IMG/VR virus record: IMGVR_UViG_3300044641_008938
Location: 1 to 22,953 of that record
Reading direction: 5' to 3' (one strand)
From: a virus
Length of the DNA stretch: 22,953 nucleotides
The translations under genes and the position numbers were made by a program. Positions 15,121-21,812 of the stretch are shown one piece after another (position 1 is the first letter of the stretch; every line of letters begins with the position of its first letter). The notes below the pieces were generated by a model that worked only from the letters and a program-made list of their open reading frames with translations, was not told the DNA's origin and ran no database searches.

Positions 15121-15936
15121 ATGCCCGATTCTATTTCTCAAGGGGGTGATTTGCATGTAGAGCTTATCGGACACGAAGCGTATGATCTACCCACAGTTGT
15201 CAATTTATTTAACATGCTCACCTCCAAGGATAAGCGCAAGAACCGTCGCGCTGAAGCTGCCCAGATGTTAGAGAACGCCTACCACAAAGGTATGGACGTT
15301 CAGCCACCCAAGTTCCTTACCTGGCGACAGGAAGAACTCTGGAACTGCTTTCAAAGGAACACCGTAACCCTGGCTCATGGTTGCGCCGGAACCGGTAAGA
15401 CCCTCATTGCTCTCCATTATGGACTTTTCGGAGTCGCCCAAGGCACTTTCGACAAGGTCTATTATGTCCGTAGCGACGTAGGTGTCGAATTCCAACGTGG
15501 ACGTGGTGCTTTACCTGGCGACCTTTCTGAAAAAATCGCTCCCCTCATTGCTCCAGTTTTAGACAATCTACCTTGCATTATGCGCTCCCAGGGCGCAGCA
15601 GAATACCTCCTCAACAAGAAAATCATTGAGCCGGTGCTTCTGGAAGACATCCGTGGCCGCTCACTGAACGAAGCCTTCATCATCGTCGATGAGTCGCAGA
15701 ACTTCCTGCCCTCGCACATCAAAACTTGCCTGTCTCGTGTAGGTAAGGACTCTAAGATCTGCCTCATCGGTGATACGAAACAGACGGACCTTGAAGTGTT
15801 CCGTCGGGAGAATGGACTTGTCGATGCCATTCACCGCCTGCGCCAACTCTCTGAAGTAGGTGTGGTGGAGTTCCACAAAGAAGACATCGTGCGCAACTCC
15901 GTTATCGCACACATTTTAGACCGCTACGACGACTGA
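15121..15936 (+). CDS. phoH: PhoH-like ATPase
   Basis: 271 residues. Walker A is GCAGTGKT (87-94), Walker B is AFIIVDESQN (185-194), and the sensor-like LIGDTKQTD lies at 215-223, all standard for the PhoH family. The preceding segment LTWRQEELWNCFQRNTVTLA matches the usual approach to the P-loop; an N-terminal extension of about 65 residues carries no known domain. PhoH is common in marine phages, including cyanophages; proposed roles are in RNA metabolism and response to phosphate stress, but its activity is not settled. Its stop overlaps the next ATG by one base (TGATG), so the two are likely translated together. Confidence 0.93.
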   Translation: MPDSISQGGDLHVELIGHEAYDLPTVVNLFNMLTSKDKRKNRRAEAAQMLENAYHKGMDVQPPKFLTWRQEELWNCFQRNTVTLAHGCAGTGKTLIALHYGLFGVAQGTFDKVYYVRSDVGVEFQRGRGALPGDLSEKIAPLIAPVLDNLPCIMRSQGAAEYLLNKKIIEPVLLEDIRGRSLNEAFIIVDESQNFLPSHIKTCLSRVGKDSKICLIGDTKQTDLEVFRRENGLVDAIHRLRQLSEVGVVEFHKEDIVRNSVIAHILDRYDD

Positions 15937-17354
15937 TGGCAACAAAGGGACCTATGACAACCGCTACCAAAGGTAAATCGGGAGCCATGGGTTCCGCCAC
16001 AGGGAGGCGGCATGCTCCAACCGCGAGTCAGGTTGAGCGAGCCAAACGTCAAGCCGTGGGGGGGAGCAGGAAAAGATGCACCCGCGGTAAGAACTGCTCT
16101 GCTGCCTGCATCTCTGCCAATAAGGTCTGCCTGGTAACCTTTCCAACCCCGGTCCAGGACCCCATTCGCAGGGTGCGGGACTTCCTGAGACAGAAGAATA
16201 ACATTCAACCCGGCAGTATTCAAGACAGGCGCATTAATGCAGCCATTGACAAGATTGTCCCCGTAATCAAGGTGGCGGCAGAAGGCAAGCATGCCACTCC
16301 AAAAACAGGTAAAATGGAGAAGCCTGAAGTCGAGTGGAAGAGGGACGCCAAGCGAGCAGAGCGTCCCGCCCTACCGTGGAACGAAATTCAAGGATTAAAG
16401 AAAAGGAAGGATCTGCTCTCTCAGGCTGAGGTGGAGAGGGAGGCAATGAGAGCCCTTCACCGAGACGCCACCTCTCGCGGTCTGCGTCTCCCACGCGCAG
16501 AGTTGGAGATGATCTACGAGGTTTTACCAAAAAATGTTCAAACATCTCTCGCGAAGTCTGGAAGAGCGGGAACCGATCAGTGGTATGCTGGAAAGGATGA
16601 CCAAGGCAAGGCAACTTTCTCCAAGGGTGCTGGAAAAGAGAGAGCTCTGGCCGTTCTGGATCTCTGGTTCAGGCAAGGGGGCACAGACGCCTATCAAGGC
16701 CGTGGAAGCAAGATGTGGGCACCACCGGATCTGAGTGTTGAGCACATTATCCCCCTATCCAAAGGCGGCGTTGACGCCCCCTCCAACTGGGTTCTCATCC
16801 GCAGGGGCACAAACCTGGAGCGCCAATCCCAAGGTCTCGGCAAGTGGATCGACAAGCTGCCGAGTTCACGCGAAGAGTATAAAACATATGTGGGCAACTA
16901 CGCCTCAAATCGTCGCAAGACACGCACCAAAAAAGCTGCCGCTGCGTTGATTAACCCCAAGCAACTCTCGGATAAAGAGGTGTTCGGGCAGAGTGCACGA
17001 GGGCTTGCATTGCTATTCCGCGCTGAAAACGGTAATAAAACTCCCGGAACTTTCACAAAGGAGTGGCTCGGGATCAAGGACACCAGCACACGGACAGGAA
17101 ACTCCGGGCCTCCGGTCCCATTCGCAAAAGGTCTGGGCCTCATCGCAAAAACTCAAGGCCTCCCTGCTGCTCGCGATGTCGGCAATCGGATGAAAACCAT
17201 CTGGAACAAAAACTGGAAACAGGACGGAAAACTAAGCAAGCAGCAAGCTTTCCAGCAGATGATGTCCGAGATGAAGTCCTCACTATCGGCAGAACAGTTT
17301 AATATGTTTTCTCCCGCTGCGATGAAGTGGGCCAACACCAACGGTTTCCTCTGA
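15936..17354 (+). CDS. Protein with N-terminal Cys cluster and internal HNH motif
   Basis: 472 residues. The first 45 residues are basic and disordered, followed by a compact Cys cluster C-x5-C-x3-C-x6-C (Cys48, 54, 58, 65; CTRGKNCSAACISANKVC), a pattern I associate with phage head-region proteins. Residues about 85-230 are Lys/Arg-rich helices. An HNH motif lies at about 265-300: SVEHIIPLSKGGVDAPSNWV, with His270 and Asn284 as expected. The final 170 residues are helical with a hydrophobic end (NMFSPAAMKWANTNGFL). No NUMOD module is present, and it is translationally coupled to PhoH and to the next gene, so unlike the other endonucleases it looks like a resident gene. It could act in DNA processing during packaging; that is inference. 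Confidence 0.78.
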   Translation: MATKGPMTTATKGKSGAMGSATGRRHAPTASQVERAKRQAVGGSRKRCTRGKNCSAACISANKVCLVTFPTPVQDPIRRVRDFLRQKNNIQPGSIQDRRINAAIDKIVPVIKVAAEGKHATPKTGKMEKPEVEWKRDAKRAERPALPWNEIQGLKKRKDLLSQAEVEREAMRALHRDATSRGLRLPRAELEMIYEVLPKNVQTSLAKSGRAGTDQWYAGKDDQGKATFSKGAGKERALAVLDLWFRQGGTDAYQGRGSKMWAPPDLSVEHIIPLSKGGVDAPSNWVLIRRGTNLERQSQGLGKWIDKLPSSREEYKTYVGNYASNRRKTRTKKAAAALINPKQLSDKEVFGQSARGLALLFRAENGNKTPGTFTKEWLGIKDTSTRTGNSGPPVPFAKGLGLIAKTQGLPAARDVGNRMKTIWNKNWKQDGKLSKQQAFQQMMSEMKSSLSAEQFNMFSPAAMKWANTNGFL

Positions 17355-17686
17355 TGAGAAAGACTACAGAGTTTAGACGCCCAGAGCGTAGTGAAATTGA
17401 GAGCCGCCTACCCGCAGGAATTCTCTCTGACCCTCAAGCCCTTGGCGTTTGGAACATGATGCTTCGCGGGGGAGACCCTTCAGACATCGCCCACACCTAC
17501 CGCTCTTTTCGGGACAGCAGCCATTGCACTGTCCCTCGTGAGCATCTGCGATCCATGCGGGATGCAATGATTACCTCCATGCGTGAGGCCAATCGAAAAG
17601 ACCCAAACCCCCGGAAAGAGAAGAAGAAAGGTGTGCATTACAATTCCATGCCAGATGGCTGGATGCCCACAAGGAAAGGAGCTTGA
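17354..17686 (+). CDS. Small basic protein of unknown function
   Basis: 110 residues. The ATG overlaps the previous TGA by one base; an upstream in-frame ATG at 17327 would overlap the 472-residue gene by more and is not preferred. Composition is rich in Arg, Ser and Met, with a predicted helical core (DPQALGVWNMMLRGGDPSDI, then ahead to REHLRSMRDAMITSMREANR) and a Lys-rich tail (NPRKEKKKGVHYN). It could bind nucleic acid. No recognised family. Confidence 0.7.
   Translation: MRKTTEFRRPERSEIESRLPAGILSDPQALGVWNMMLRGGDPSDIAHTYRSFRDSSHCTVPREHLRSMRDAMITSMREANRKDPNPRKEKKKGVHYNSMPDGWMPTRKGA
17671..17681 (+). promoter_or_regulatory. Strong Shine-Dalgarno for the gene at 17689
   Basis: AAGGAAAGGAG ends seven bases before the ATG at 17689. 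It decides between that ATG and the in-frame TTG at 17683, which would sit only one base from the site. It is the strongest ribosome-binding site in the window. Confidence 0.75.
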
Positions 17687-17688
17687 CT

Positions 17689-18255
17689 ATGAACGCTAAG
17701 AAAGAAATCGAACGCCACAGGCTCCCATGCGGCCCCATGTCCGTTTCGATTGATGGCGTGTGCCGCCGCCGCCTGCGCGATAGTATGGATGCCTTGCTAG
17801 ACAAACTCACCCAGGAAACACACCCCGAGGGTGTTGATACCGAAATCCTTGAGATGGAGGAAGAAGTGGAAATTCCTGAAGAGCCGGAGCAGGAGGAAAC
17901 AGAGGAGGAGAAGAAAGGGCGCATGCTGCAAGACGGCAAGCTGAAAATCGATGTGAAGCGGGAGTTGGCAGCCTACGAGGCAGAAACTTCAGACGAGCCT
18001 GAGGAAGAGGGGGAAGAAGAAGAGACGGAGGATGCCGCAAAGAAACGCCTCATCCGAGAGGGCAAAATGAAGGCGGATGTGAAGAAAGTGGTTCAGAAAT
18101 ATGAAGAGAAGATAATGCCTAAGCCTAAGGCCACCCCGAAAGCTAAAACATCCGATCACTCTGAACCCGAGGGGGAGGAGGAGGATCTCGAAGGCAATAG
18201 CAAACTCCTCCAACGCACTGACGGTAAGATGACCCGGTGGCAAGGAAAAGGGTAA
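17689..18255 (+). CDS. Acidic, duplicated-helix protein (scaffold-like)
   Basis: 188 residues. The first 40 are basic with two Cys (HRLPCGPMSVSIDGVCRRRL), then come two long acidic runs around residues 53-75 and 104-120. Each is followed by a similar helix: EEKKGRMLQDGKLKIDVKRE and DAAKKRLIREGKMKADVKKV, an internal duplication of about 45 residues. A Lys/Pro linker (MPKPKATPKAKT) precedes another acidic patch and a basic end (MTRWQGKG). The acidic-basic design is typical of scaffolding or disordered assembly proteins. Its final Gly codon and TAA are part of the next promoter-like motif. Function is not known. Confidence 0.72.
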   Translation: MNAKKEIERHRLPCGPMSVSIDGVCRRRLRDSMDALLDKLTQETHPEGVDTEILEMEEEVEIPEEPEQEETEEEKKGRMLQDGKLKIDVKRELAAYEAETSDEPEEEGEEEETEDAAKKRLIREGKMKADVKKVVQKYEEKIMPKPKATPKAKTSDHSEPEGEEEDLEGNSKLLQRTDGKMTRWQGKG

Positions 18256-18261
18256 AAATAT
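18250..18261 (+). promoter_or_regulatory. GGGTAAAA promoter-like motif (copy 5)
   Basis: GGGTAAAAATAT overlaps the last codon and TAA of the previous gene and lies 30 bases before the ATG at 18280. No Shine-Dalgarno follows. Confidence 0.6.
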
Positions 18262-18279
18262 TCAAAACCTTTTTCCAAA

Positions 18280-18639
18280 ATGGATAAACAAACCGGGCCA
18301 AGCAACAGGGTTGGTGGCGACTTCAATCAAGACACCATTGAAGCATTCAGGGCCGCCTACGCTCAGCAACTGGCATCCCCCGATCAAGAAAACATTGCAA
18401 ACAATTCCGGATTACCAACCAACGTGGTAACCAACACGTCCCCCTGGATTGAGCACACAGGCCTCTGGAAATACCCCAGTGGCAGGGGGCCTGACGAGGA
18501 CTTGAAGGCTCCCTTCAACCCAAACGTGTATCTCTCTGACGAGGTGATGGACGGAGACGGTGAAATCGACGAAATGAGCGAAGAGGAGATCGAGCACCTG
18601 GTGAATGAGATCACTGGGGACAACGACGAGGAAGAATAG
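18280..18639 (+). CDS. Small acidic protein of unknown function
   Basis: 119 residues ending in a run of acidic residues (MSEEEIEHLVNEITGDNDEEE region). The first half contains a helix FNQDTIEAFRAAYAQQLASP; the middle is Pro/Gly-rich (WKYPSGRGPDEDLKAPFNP). No Cys and no membrane segment. It is a single-gene unit between two copies of the promoter-like motif. Scaffold or DNA-mimic roles are possible for such an acidic protein but unsupported here. Confidence 0.68.
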   Translation: MDKQTGPSNRVGGDFNQDTIEAFRAAYAQQLASPDQENIANNSGLPTNVVTNTSPWIEHTGLWKYPSGRGPDEDLKAPFNPNVYLSDEVMDGDGEIDEMSEEEIEHLVNEITGDNDEEE

Positions 18640-18650
18640 GGTAAAACCAG
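18639..18650 (+). promoter_or_regulatory. GGGTAAAA promoter-like motif (copy 6)
   Basis: GGGTAAAACCAG begins at the last base of the upstream TAG stop and lies 30 bases before the ATG at 18669. The 30-base leader has no Shine-Dalgarno. Confidence 0.6.
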
Positions 18651-18668
18651 TTCAGTTAGTAAATCGCC

Positions 18669-19379
18669 ATGTTCGGGTCATCATTTGACTTTTCATCTGT
18701 CACCCTGCCGGGTGTAGGCGGTGGCATCAACGCTAGTAACGCAATTAGCGGTGAGCAACTCAAGAAGATGAATGAGACCGGAAAGAAGTGGCGCCCGGGA
18801 CCTGACGGTATGGGAATGTCTCACCACAATGAAAGCATTCTGAAAATGAATGCAGAGCATCGCGAAAGGCGTGCCGGTCTCGTCAATCGCGACTATAACG
18901 AAAACGCCAATAGCCAAGATGCGATGAAGGAAATCTTCGATCGCAAGAAAGCTCGGATGTCTTCCTTCAAAGAAATGAAGCGAGGCGAGTATGGCTTCGC
19001 CGAAGGCGATTCCCAGGATTCTGAACTCCTGAGCATGCCCCTCCCTGGTTTCAAGGAATCCTGCTCCTGCGGCAGCTGCCCCTCCTGCGTCAACAAGAAA
19101 CAAAAAGATCAGGAGTATCGTGAGTGGAGCACCGAGAAGCGCAAGGCCCTGAAAGAGGGTAAGGTGGAAGGGGAGTTCGCTGGGCCGGATCAAAGTTTCC
19201 CCATCGCCAGTCCCGTGGATGTTGCAGCTGCATGGGCTTCCGTGGGTCGCGCTGCCAACCCTCGCGCAATCATGCGCAAAATCATCCAAATCGCGAAACA
19301 GCATAACTGGGAGTCTGGACTCCCGGAATCCGTCAAGAAACGACTGGCAGCTGGTGAGTCTGGTTTGCCGACGGAGTAA
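18669..19379 (+). CDS. Putative head-region protein with FAGP-SFPI segment and Cys cluster
   Basis: 236 residues. The N-terminal 120 residues are charged and likely flexible (SGEQLKKMNETGKKWRPGPD). Residues about 130-145 hold a tight Cys cluster, CSCGSCPSC, that could bind zinc. Residues about 174-232 contain a domain I associate with capsid and protease-linked phage proteins: FAGPDQSFPIASPVDVAAAW followed by a helical ASVGRAANPRAIMRKIIQIA and ESVKKRL. No catalytic residues are evident. It heads a unit of five closely packed genes. The head assignment is by resemblance of one segment and is tentative. Confidence 0.7.
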   Translation: MFGSSFDFSSVTLPGVGGGINASNAISGEQLKKMNETGKKWRPGPDGMGMSHHNESILKMNAEHRERRAGLVNRDYNENANSQDAMKEIFDRKKARMSSFKEMKRGEYGFAEGDSQDSELLSMPLPGFKESCSCGSCPSCVNKKQKDQEYREWSTEKRKALKEGKVEGEFAGPDQSFPIASPVDVAAAWASVGRAANPRAIMRKIIQIAKQHNWESGLPESVKKRLAAGESGLPTE

Positions 19380-19381
19380 TC

Positions 19382-19660
19382 ATGGGTGTTGAAACACTGG
19401 TGGCAATCGTTGCCTCCCTGGTAACAACAATGAGCGGTCTAGGGTGGGTCATTGATCGAAACGGGCGTAGAACTGACATACGGTTTGACACCGTTATCGC
19501 ACACATGTCAAAAGTAGAAAAAATGCTTAACGACATGCGAGCAGAGATGCCGATTAAGTACACCCTCAGGGAAGACCACATTCGCCTATCTGAAAAGGTT
19601 GAGCGAATCGAAACCGACATCCTGATCTGGAAGCACAAGGAGAGACCCACTAATGATTGA
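19382..19660 (+). CDS. Small membrane-anchored coiled-coil protein
   Basis: 92 residues. Residues 3-22 (VETLVAIVASLVTTMSGLGW) form one predicted membrane segment; the rest is a charged helix with heptad-like spacing, including DMRAEMPIKYTLREDHIRLS. This N-terminal anchor plus coiled coil is seen in small phage proteins close to lysis or tail genes, so a holin-accessory or spanin-like role is possible but unproven. GGAG lies five bases before the ATG. It overlaps the next gene by eight bases. Confidence 0.7.
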   Translation: MGVETLVAIVASLVTTMSGLGWVIDRNGRRTDIRFDTVIAHMSKVEKMLNDMRAEMPIKYTLREDHIRLSEKVERIETDILIWKHKERPTND

Positions 19661-20228
19661 AGATTACGACTGGGGCAGGCTGAGCGGGATGTATCCGGCT
19701 GAGTTTGTTGAAAAGATGAAAGGACTTGATGGGAAAGCCTGTTGGGATGGTTACAAGCTAGCAGGCACAAAGAAAAAAGGCGGTAAGAACGTTGACGATT
19801 GTGTTAAAATAAAGAAAGACGCTGAGCATGGCGAAGGCGACGTTGCCACTGCGGAAATGACTCCAAACTATTTGCCGAAAGAACCTGGCAAAGGCGACGA
19901 GAAGAACCCTCAAATGGGTGAACAAAAAATCCGCATGCCTCGCATGGAGGAGATTGTAAAGTCCTCCAACCGTAACGGCCATCTGGCAATGGCAGCTGCT
20001 CCCAACTATGCGGAAACCGAAGATTTTCATGATGCGTTCCAGTCAATGGAACCTAATGGCGGTATGGCAATCAACCAGCTTCGCGTAATGCGCGAAAAAA
20101 TTGACATCATGCTGGGAATGCTTTATCCCGACGACAACCTGGAGCCTTGGATGGCAACAAAACTAACAATGAGTGCTCAGAACCTGGCTTCTGTGGCCGA
20201 CTACATGCGTTTCGGAGCAGAACTGTGA
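19653..20228 (+). CDS. Conserved-looking phage protein, GKACWxGYK type, function unknown
   Basis: 191 residues, with AAGGAG ten bases before the ATG. Residues about 28-50 (DGKACWDGYKLAGTKKKGGK, then NVDDCVKI) match a short motif that recurs in structural and core proteins of cyanophages. The C-terminal region (DNLEPWMATKLTMSAQNLAS, then VADYMRF) resembles another recurrent phage helix of the form EPWxxSKIxxAxDYxxxVxDY. The middle is Lys/Glu/Pro-rich linker. The resemblance points to a head or packaging-associated protein, but the role is unknown. Its TGA overlaps the GTG of the next small gene. Confidence 0.7.
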   Translation: MIEDYDWGRLSGMYPAEFVEKMKGLDGKACWDGYKLAGTKKKGGKNVDDCVKIKKDAEHGEGDVATAEMTPNYLPKEPGKGDEKNPQMGEQKIRMPRMEEIVKSSNRNGHLAMAAAPNYAETEDFHDAFQSMEPNGGMAINQLRVMREKIDIMLGMLYPDDNLEPWMATKLTMSAQNLASVADYMRFGAEL

Positions 20229-20359
20229 ACCCCGAACTTCACCACAAGTGGAATGCCGAGCGCACTCCGGACAGAGAAGCAAGCAAAGAAGGCGTGGTTG
20301 TCCTGAAAGAGGACTTAGCCAAAAACAAAGTAACCCTGAAGCAGAACAAACCGAGGTAA
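20225..20359 (+). CDS. Tiny protein, GTG start, overlapping its neighbour
   Basis: 44 residues. The GTG at 20225 overlaps the previous TGA (GTGA), and CGGAG lies seven bases upstream, so it is translationally coupled; a longer frame from 20147 would be embedded in the previous gene and is not preferred. The sequence is basic and acidic with no Cys (MNPELHHKWNAERTPDREAS, then a Lys-rich end). The next gene starts two bases after its stop. Function unknown. Confidence 0.62.
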   Translation: MNPELHHKWNAERTPDREASKEGVVVLKEDLAKNKVTLKQNKPR

Positions 20360-20361
20360 CC

Positions 20362-20727
20362 ATGTTTGGCGATTTTCCAGAAGACTTGCTAGAACAGTTC
20401 AAACGGGATTACGCTGAGCGTCAAGCAATGGCCATTGGCTACCCTCAGCCCTCCTTCATTGAGAAGGGGGATCTCAAGTGTAACTCCCCCAAGGCTGACC
20501 CGGTCGGTGACAGCACAACCGGTAAATCCCATGTGGTGAAAGCTTGCTCTGGTGGCCAGGAAAAACTCATTCGATTTGGTCAGCGAGGTGTGAAAGGGTC
20601 CCCGAAGAAGGAGGGTGAGTCCGAAGCCTACCGCAGTCGACGAGAGAGATTCAAAACTCGGCATGCAAAAAACATTGCCAAAGGAAAAATGAGCGCAGCA
20701 TACTGGTCTAATCGTACGAAGTGGTGA
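20362..20727 (+). CDS. Conserved small phage protein, KMSAAYWSNRTKW type
   Basis: 121 residues, with GAGG five bases before the ATG; the frame is open upstream, but that portion overlaps earlier genes. The N-terminal 35 residues are acidic (MFGDFPEDLLEQFKRDYAER). The C-terminal 60 residues carry a widespread small-protein signature: EKLIRFGQRGVKGSPKKEGE, then RSRRERFKTRHAKNIAKGKM and AAYWSNRTKW. I have seen this signature in unrelated phages without a known function. The basic end may bind nucleic acid. It is the last gene of its unit. Confidence 0.78.
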   Translation: MFGDFPEDLLEQFKRDYAERQAMAIGYPQPSFIEKGDLKCNSPKADPVGDSTTGKSHVVKACSGGQEKLIRFGQRGVKGSPKKEGESEAYRSRRERFKTRHAKNIAKGKMSAAYWSNRTKW

Positions 20728-20739
20728 GCAAGGTGAAGT

Positions 20740-20751
20740 GGGTATAACTAA
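20740..20751 (+). promoter_or_regulatory. Promoter-like motif, GGGTATAACTAA variant
   Basis: GGGTATAACTAA differs by one base in the core and lies 30 bases before the ATG of the HNH gene at 20770. Its spacing is identical to that of the exact copies at 18250 and 18639. Confidence 0.55.
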
Positions 20752-20769
20752 TTTAGTTACAACCACATC

Positions 20770-21261
20770 ATGCAAGTTACCAAAGGGCCTGACGGACGAT
20801 ACTATAAACCTTGCCCAGAGTGTGGAGAAACACAAAGCTACCTCCGTGCTTGCTATGCCAGAGAATCTCTCCGCCTAAGTAAAGCGTGTAAAAAATGCAG
20901 TAACCGAAAAACAGACAATTCCCATCGTGGGTGGTACAGAGGTATTAGAATTAGTTGGTTCAACAAGTTTAGAGTCTGTGCGGAAACTCGTGGAAAAGTT
21001 TATAACATTTCTCTCGACGATGTTGCCGATGCCCATGAAAAACAAGGTGGTCGATGTGCTCTCACGGGGTGGGACATAACCTTCCCGGAAATTGGTCATC
21101 CCTCCAACCTCAATTGCAGCATCGATCGCATCGACAACTCCCGTGGATACGAGCCCGATAACATCCAACTCATTGACGGCCGGGTAAATATGATGAAGGG
21201 GAAGTACTCCCAAGAACTTTTCAAAGAAGTCTGCAAAGCAGTTGCAGATAACCTGGGGTAA
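20770..21261 (+). CDS. HNH endonuclease with zinc-ribbon-like N-terminus
   Basis: 163 residues. Two Cys pairs (CPEC at 15-18 and CKKC at 40-43) form a likely zinc site. The nuclease core follows: GGRCALTGWDITF (93-105), SIDRIDNSRGYEPDNIQLID (117-136) and RVNMMKGKYS (138-147), with the DRID-type HNH core in place of the usual first His and Asn residues at 131 and 140. Such proteins act as freestanding homing nucleases. It is flanked on both sides by promoter-like motifs, and its last Gly codon and TAA lie inside the downstream copy. No NUMOD module is present. Whether it is active cannot be told. Confidence 0.87.
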   Translation: MQVTKGPDGRYYKPCPECGETQSYLRACYARESLRLSKACKKCSNRKTDNSHRGWYRGIRISWFNKFRVCAETRGKVYNISLDDVADAHEKQGGRCALTGWDITFPEIGHPSNLNCSIDRIDNSRGYEPDNIQLIDGRVNMMKGKYSQELFKEVCKAVADNLG

Positions 21262-21267
21262 AACCTA
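21256..21267 (+). promoter_or_regulatory. GGGTAAAA promoter-like motif (copy 7)
   Basis: GGGTAAAACCTA overlaps the final Gly codon and TAA of the HNH gene and lies 35 bases before the ATG at 21291. It matches the copy at 4458 over 12 bases, and both follow endonuclease genes. Confidence 0.6.
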
Positions 21268-21290
21268 ACATATGATGTCCCATTACGGCG

Positions 21291-21812
21291 ATGCGTAAAG
21301 ATTCCATCGATAACAGTGCTCTTGAGAAAGCATACCTGATCTTCAAAGAGCACGGTCACCAAATCGTCGACTATGACTTTTCGCACCCGCCTACTGACTA
21401 TAAGCGGAATACTGTAGAAGAGCCCGAAGTCACAAGCAAACTGCGTGACGCCTTCAATGAGCTGCTGCCTGCCAATGTAATGAATGGCGAGCGCTACGAG
21501 GACCTGGAAAAGCAAGCTCATGCTCTAAACCTCCGCATCGACCAGCAACAAGACAAGCTGCGTGTGTGCCGCATGCGGGGGAACTTCACCGAGTTTCACC
21601 GGTGTATGCAGGAAATGCAAGACATGATCAAAGAGAAGGAGCGCCTGGATGCCAAGATGGCGGTAGCTGCTCCCGGCGGTAACGCGGGTCAGAAGCAAGT
21701 GGAAGACTACAACCGCACCTACGAGCAAGAAAGTTCATACTCGGAAATGGAAGACCTTGGCGCTCAGATTGCCGCCCTCGAGGAGATGCTGCAAGACTAC
21801 TTGGAGCAATGA
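21291..21812 (+). CDS. Coiled-coil protein of unknown function
   Basis: 173 residues. The N-terminal 75 residues mix hydrophobic and acidic residues (LEKAYLIFKEHGHQIVDYDF, then PEVTSKLRDAFNELLP). From about residue 82 to 125 a charged, heptad-like helix is clear (YEDLEKQAHALNLRIDQQQD and onwards to EMQDMIKEKERLDAKM). After a Gly/Ala linker the protein ends in another short coiled coil (EMEDLGAQIAALEEMLQDYL). It is a single-gene unit between two promoter-like motifs. A structural or assembly role is plausible; no family recognised. Confidence 0.7.
   Translation: MRKDSIDNSALEKAYLIFKEHGHQIVDYDFSHPPTDYKRNTVEEPEVTSKLRDAFNELLPANVMNGERYEDLEKQAHALNLRIDQQQDKLRVCRMRGNFTEFHRCMQEMQDMIKEKERLDAKMAVAAPGGNAGQKQVEDYNRTYEQESSYSEMEDLGAQIAALEEMLQDYLEQ

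Noticed and set aside
16308-16318. AGGTAAAATGG inside the 472-residue gene as an internal promoter and start
   Set aside because: It lacks the third G and the proper spacing, and the continuous coding frame through it explains the sequence.
17683-17685. TTG start for the acidic duplicated protein
   Set aside because: It is only one base from the Shine-Dalgarno site and overlaps the previous stop; the ATG at 17689 is correctly spaced.
18693-19304. Long open frame on the minus strand (203 codons) opposite the 18669 gene
   Set aside because: All supported genes are on the + strand, and this frame is explained by codon bias of the gene it opposes; it has no promoter motif or recognisable protein pattern.
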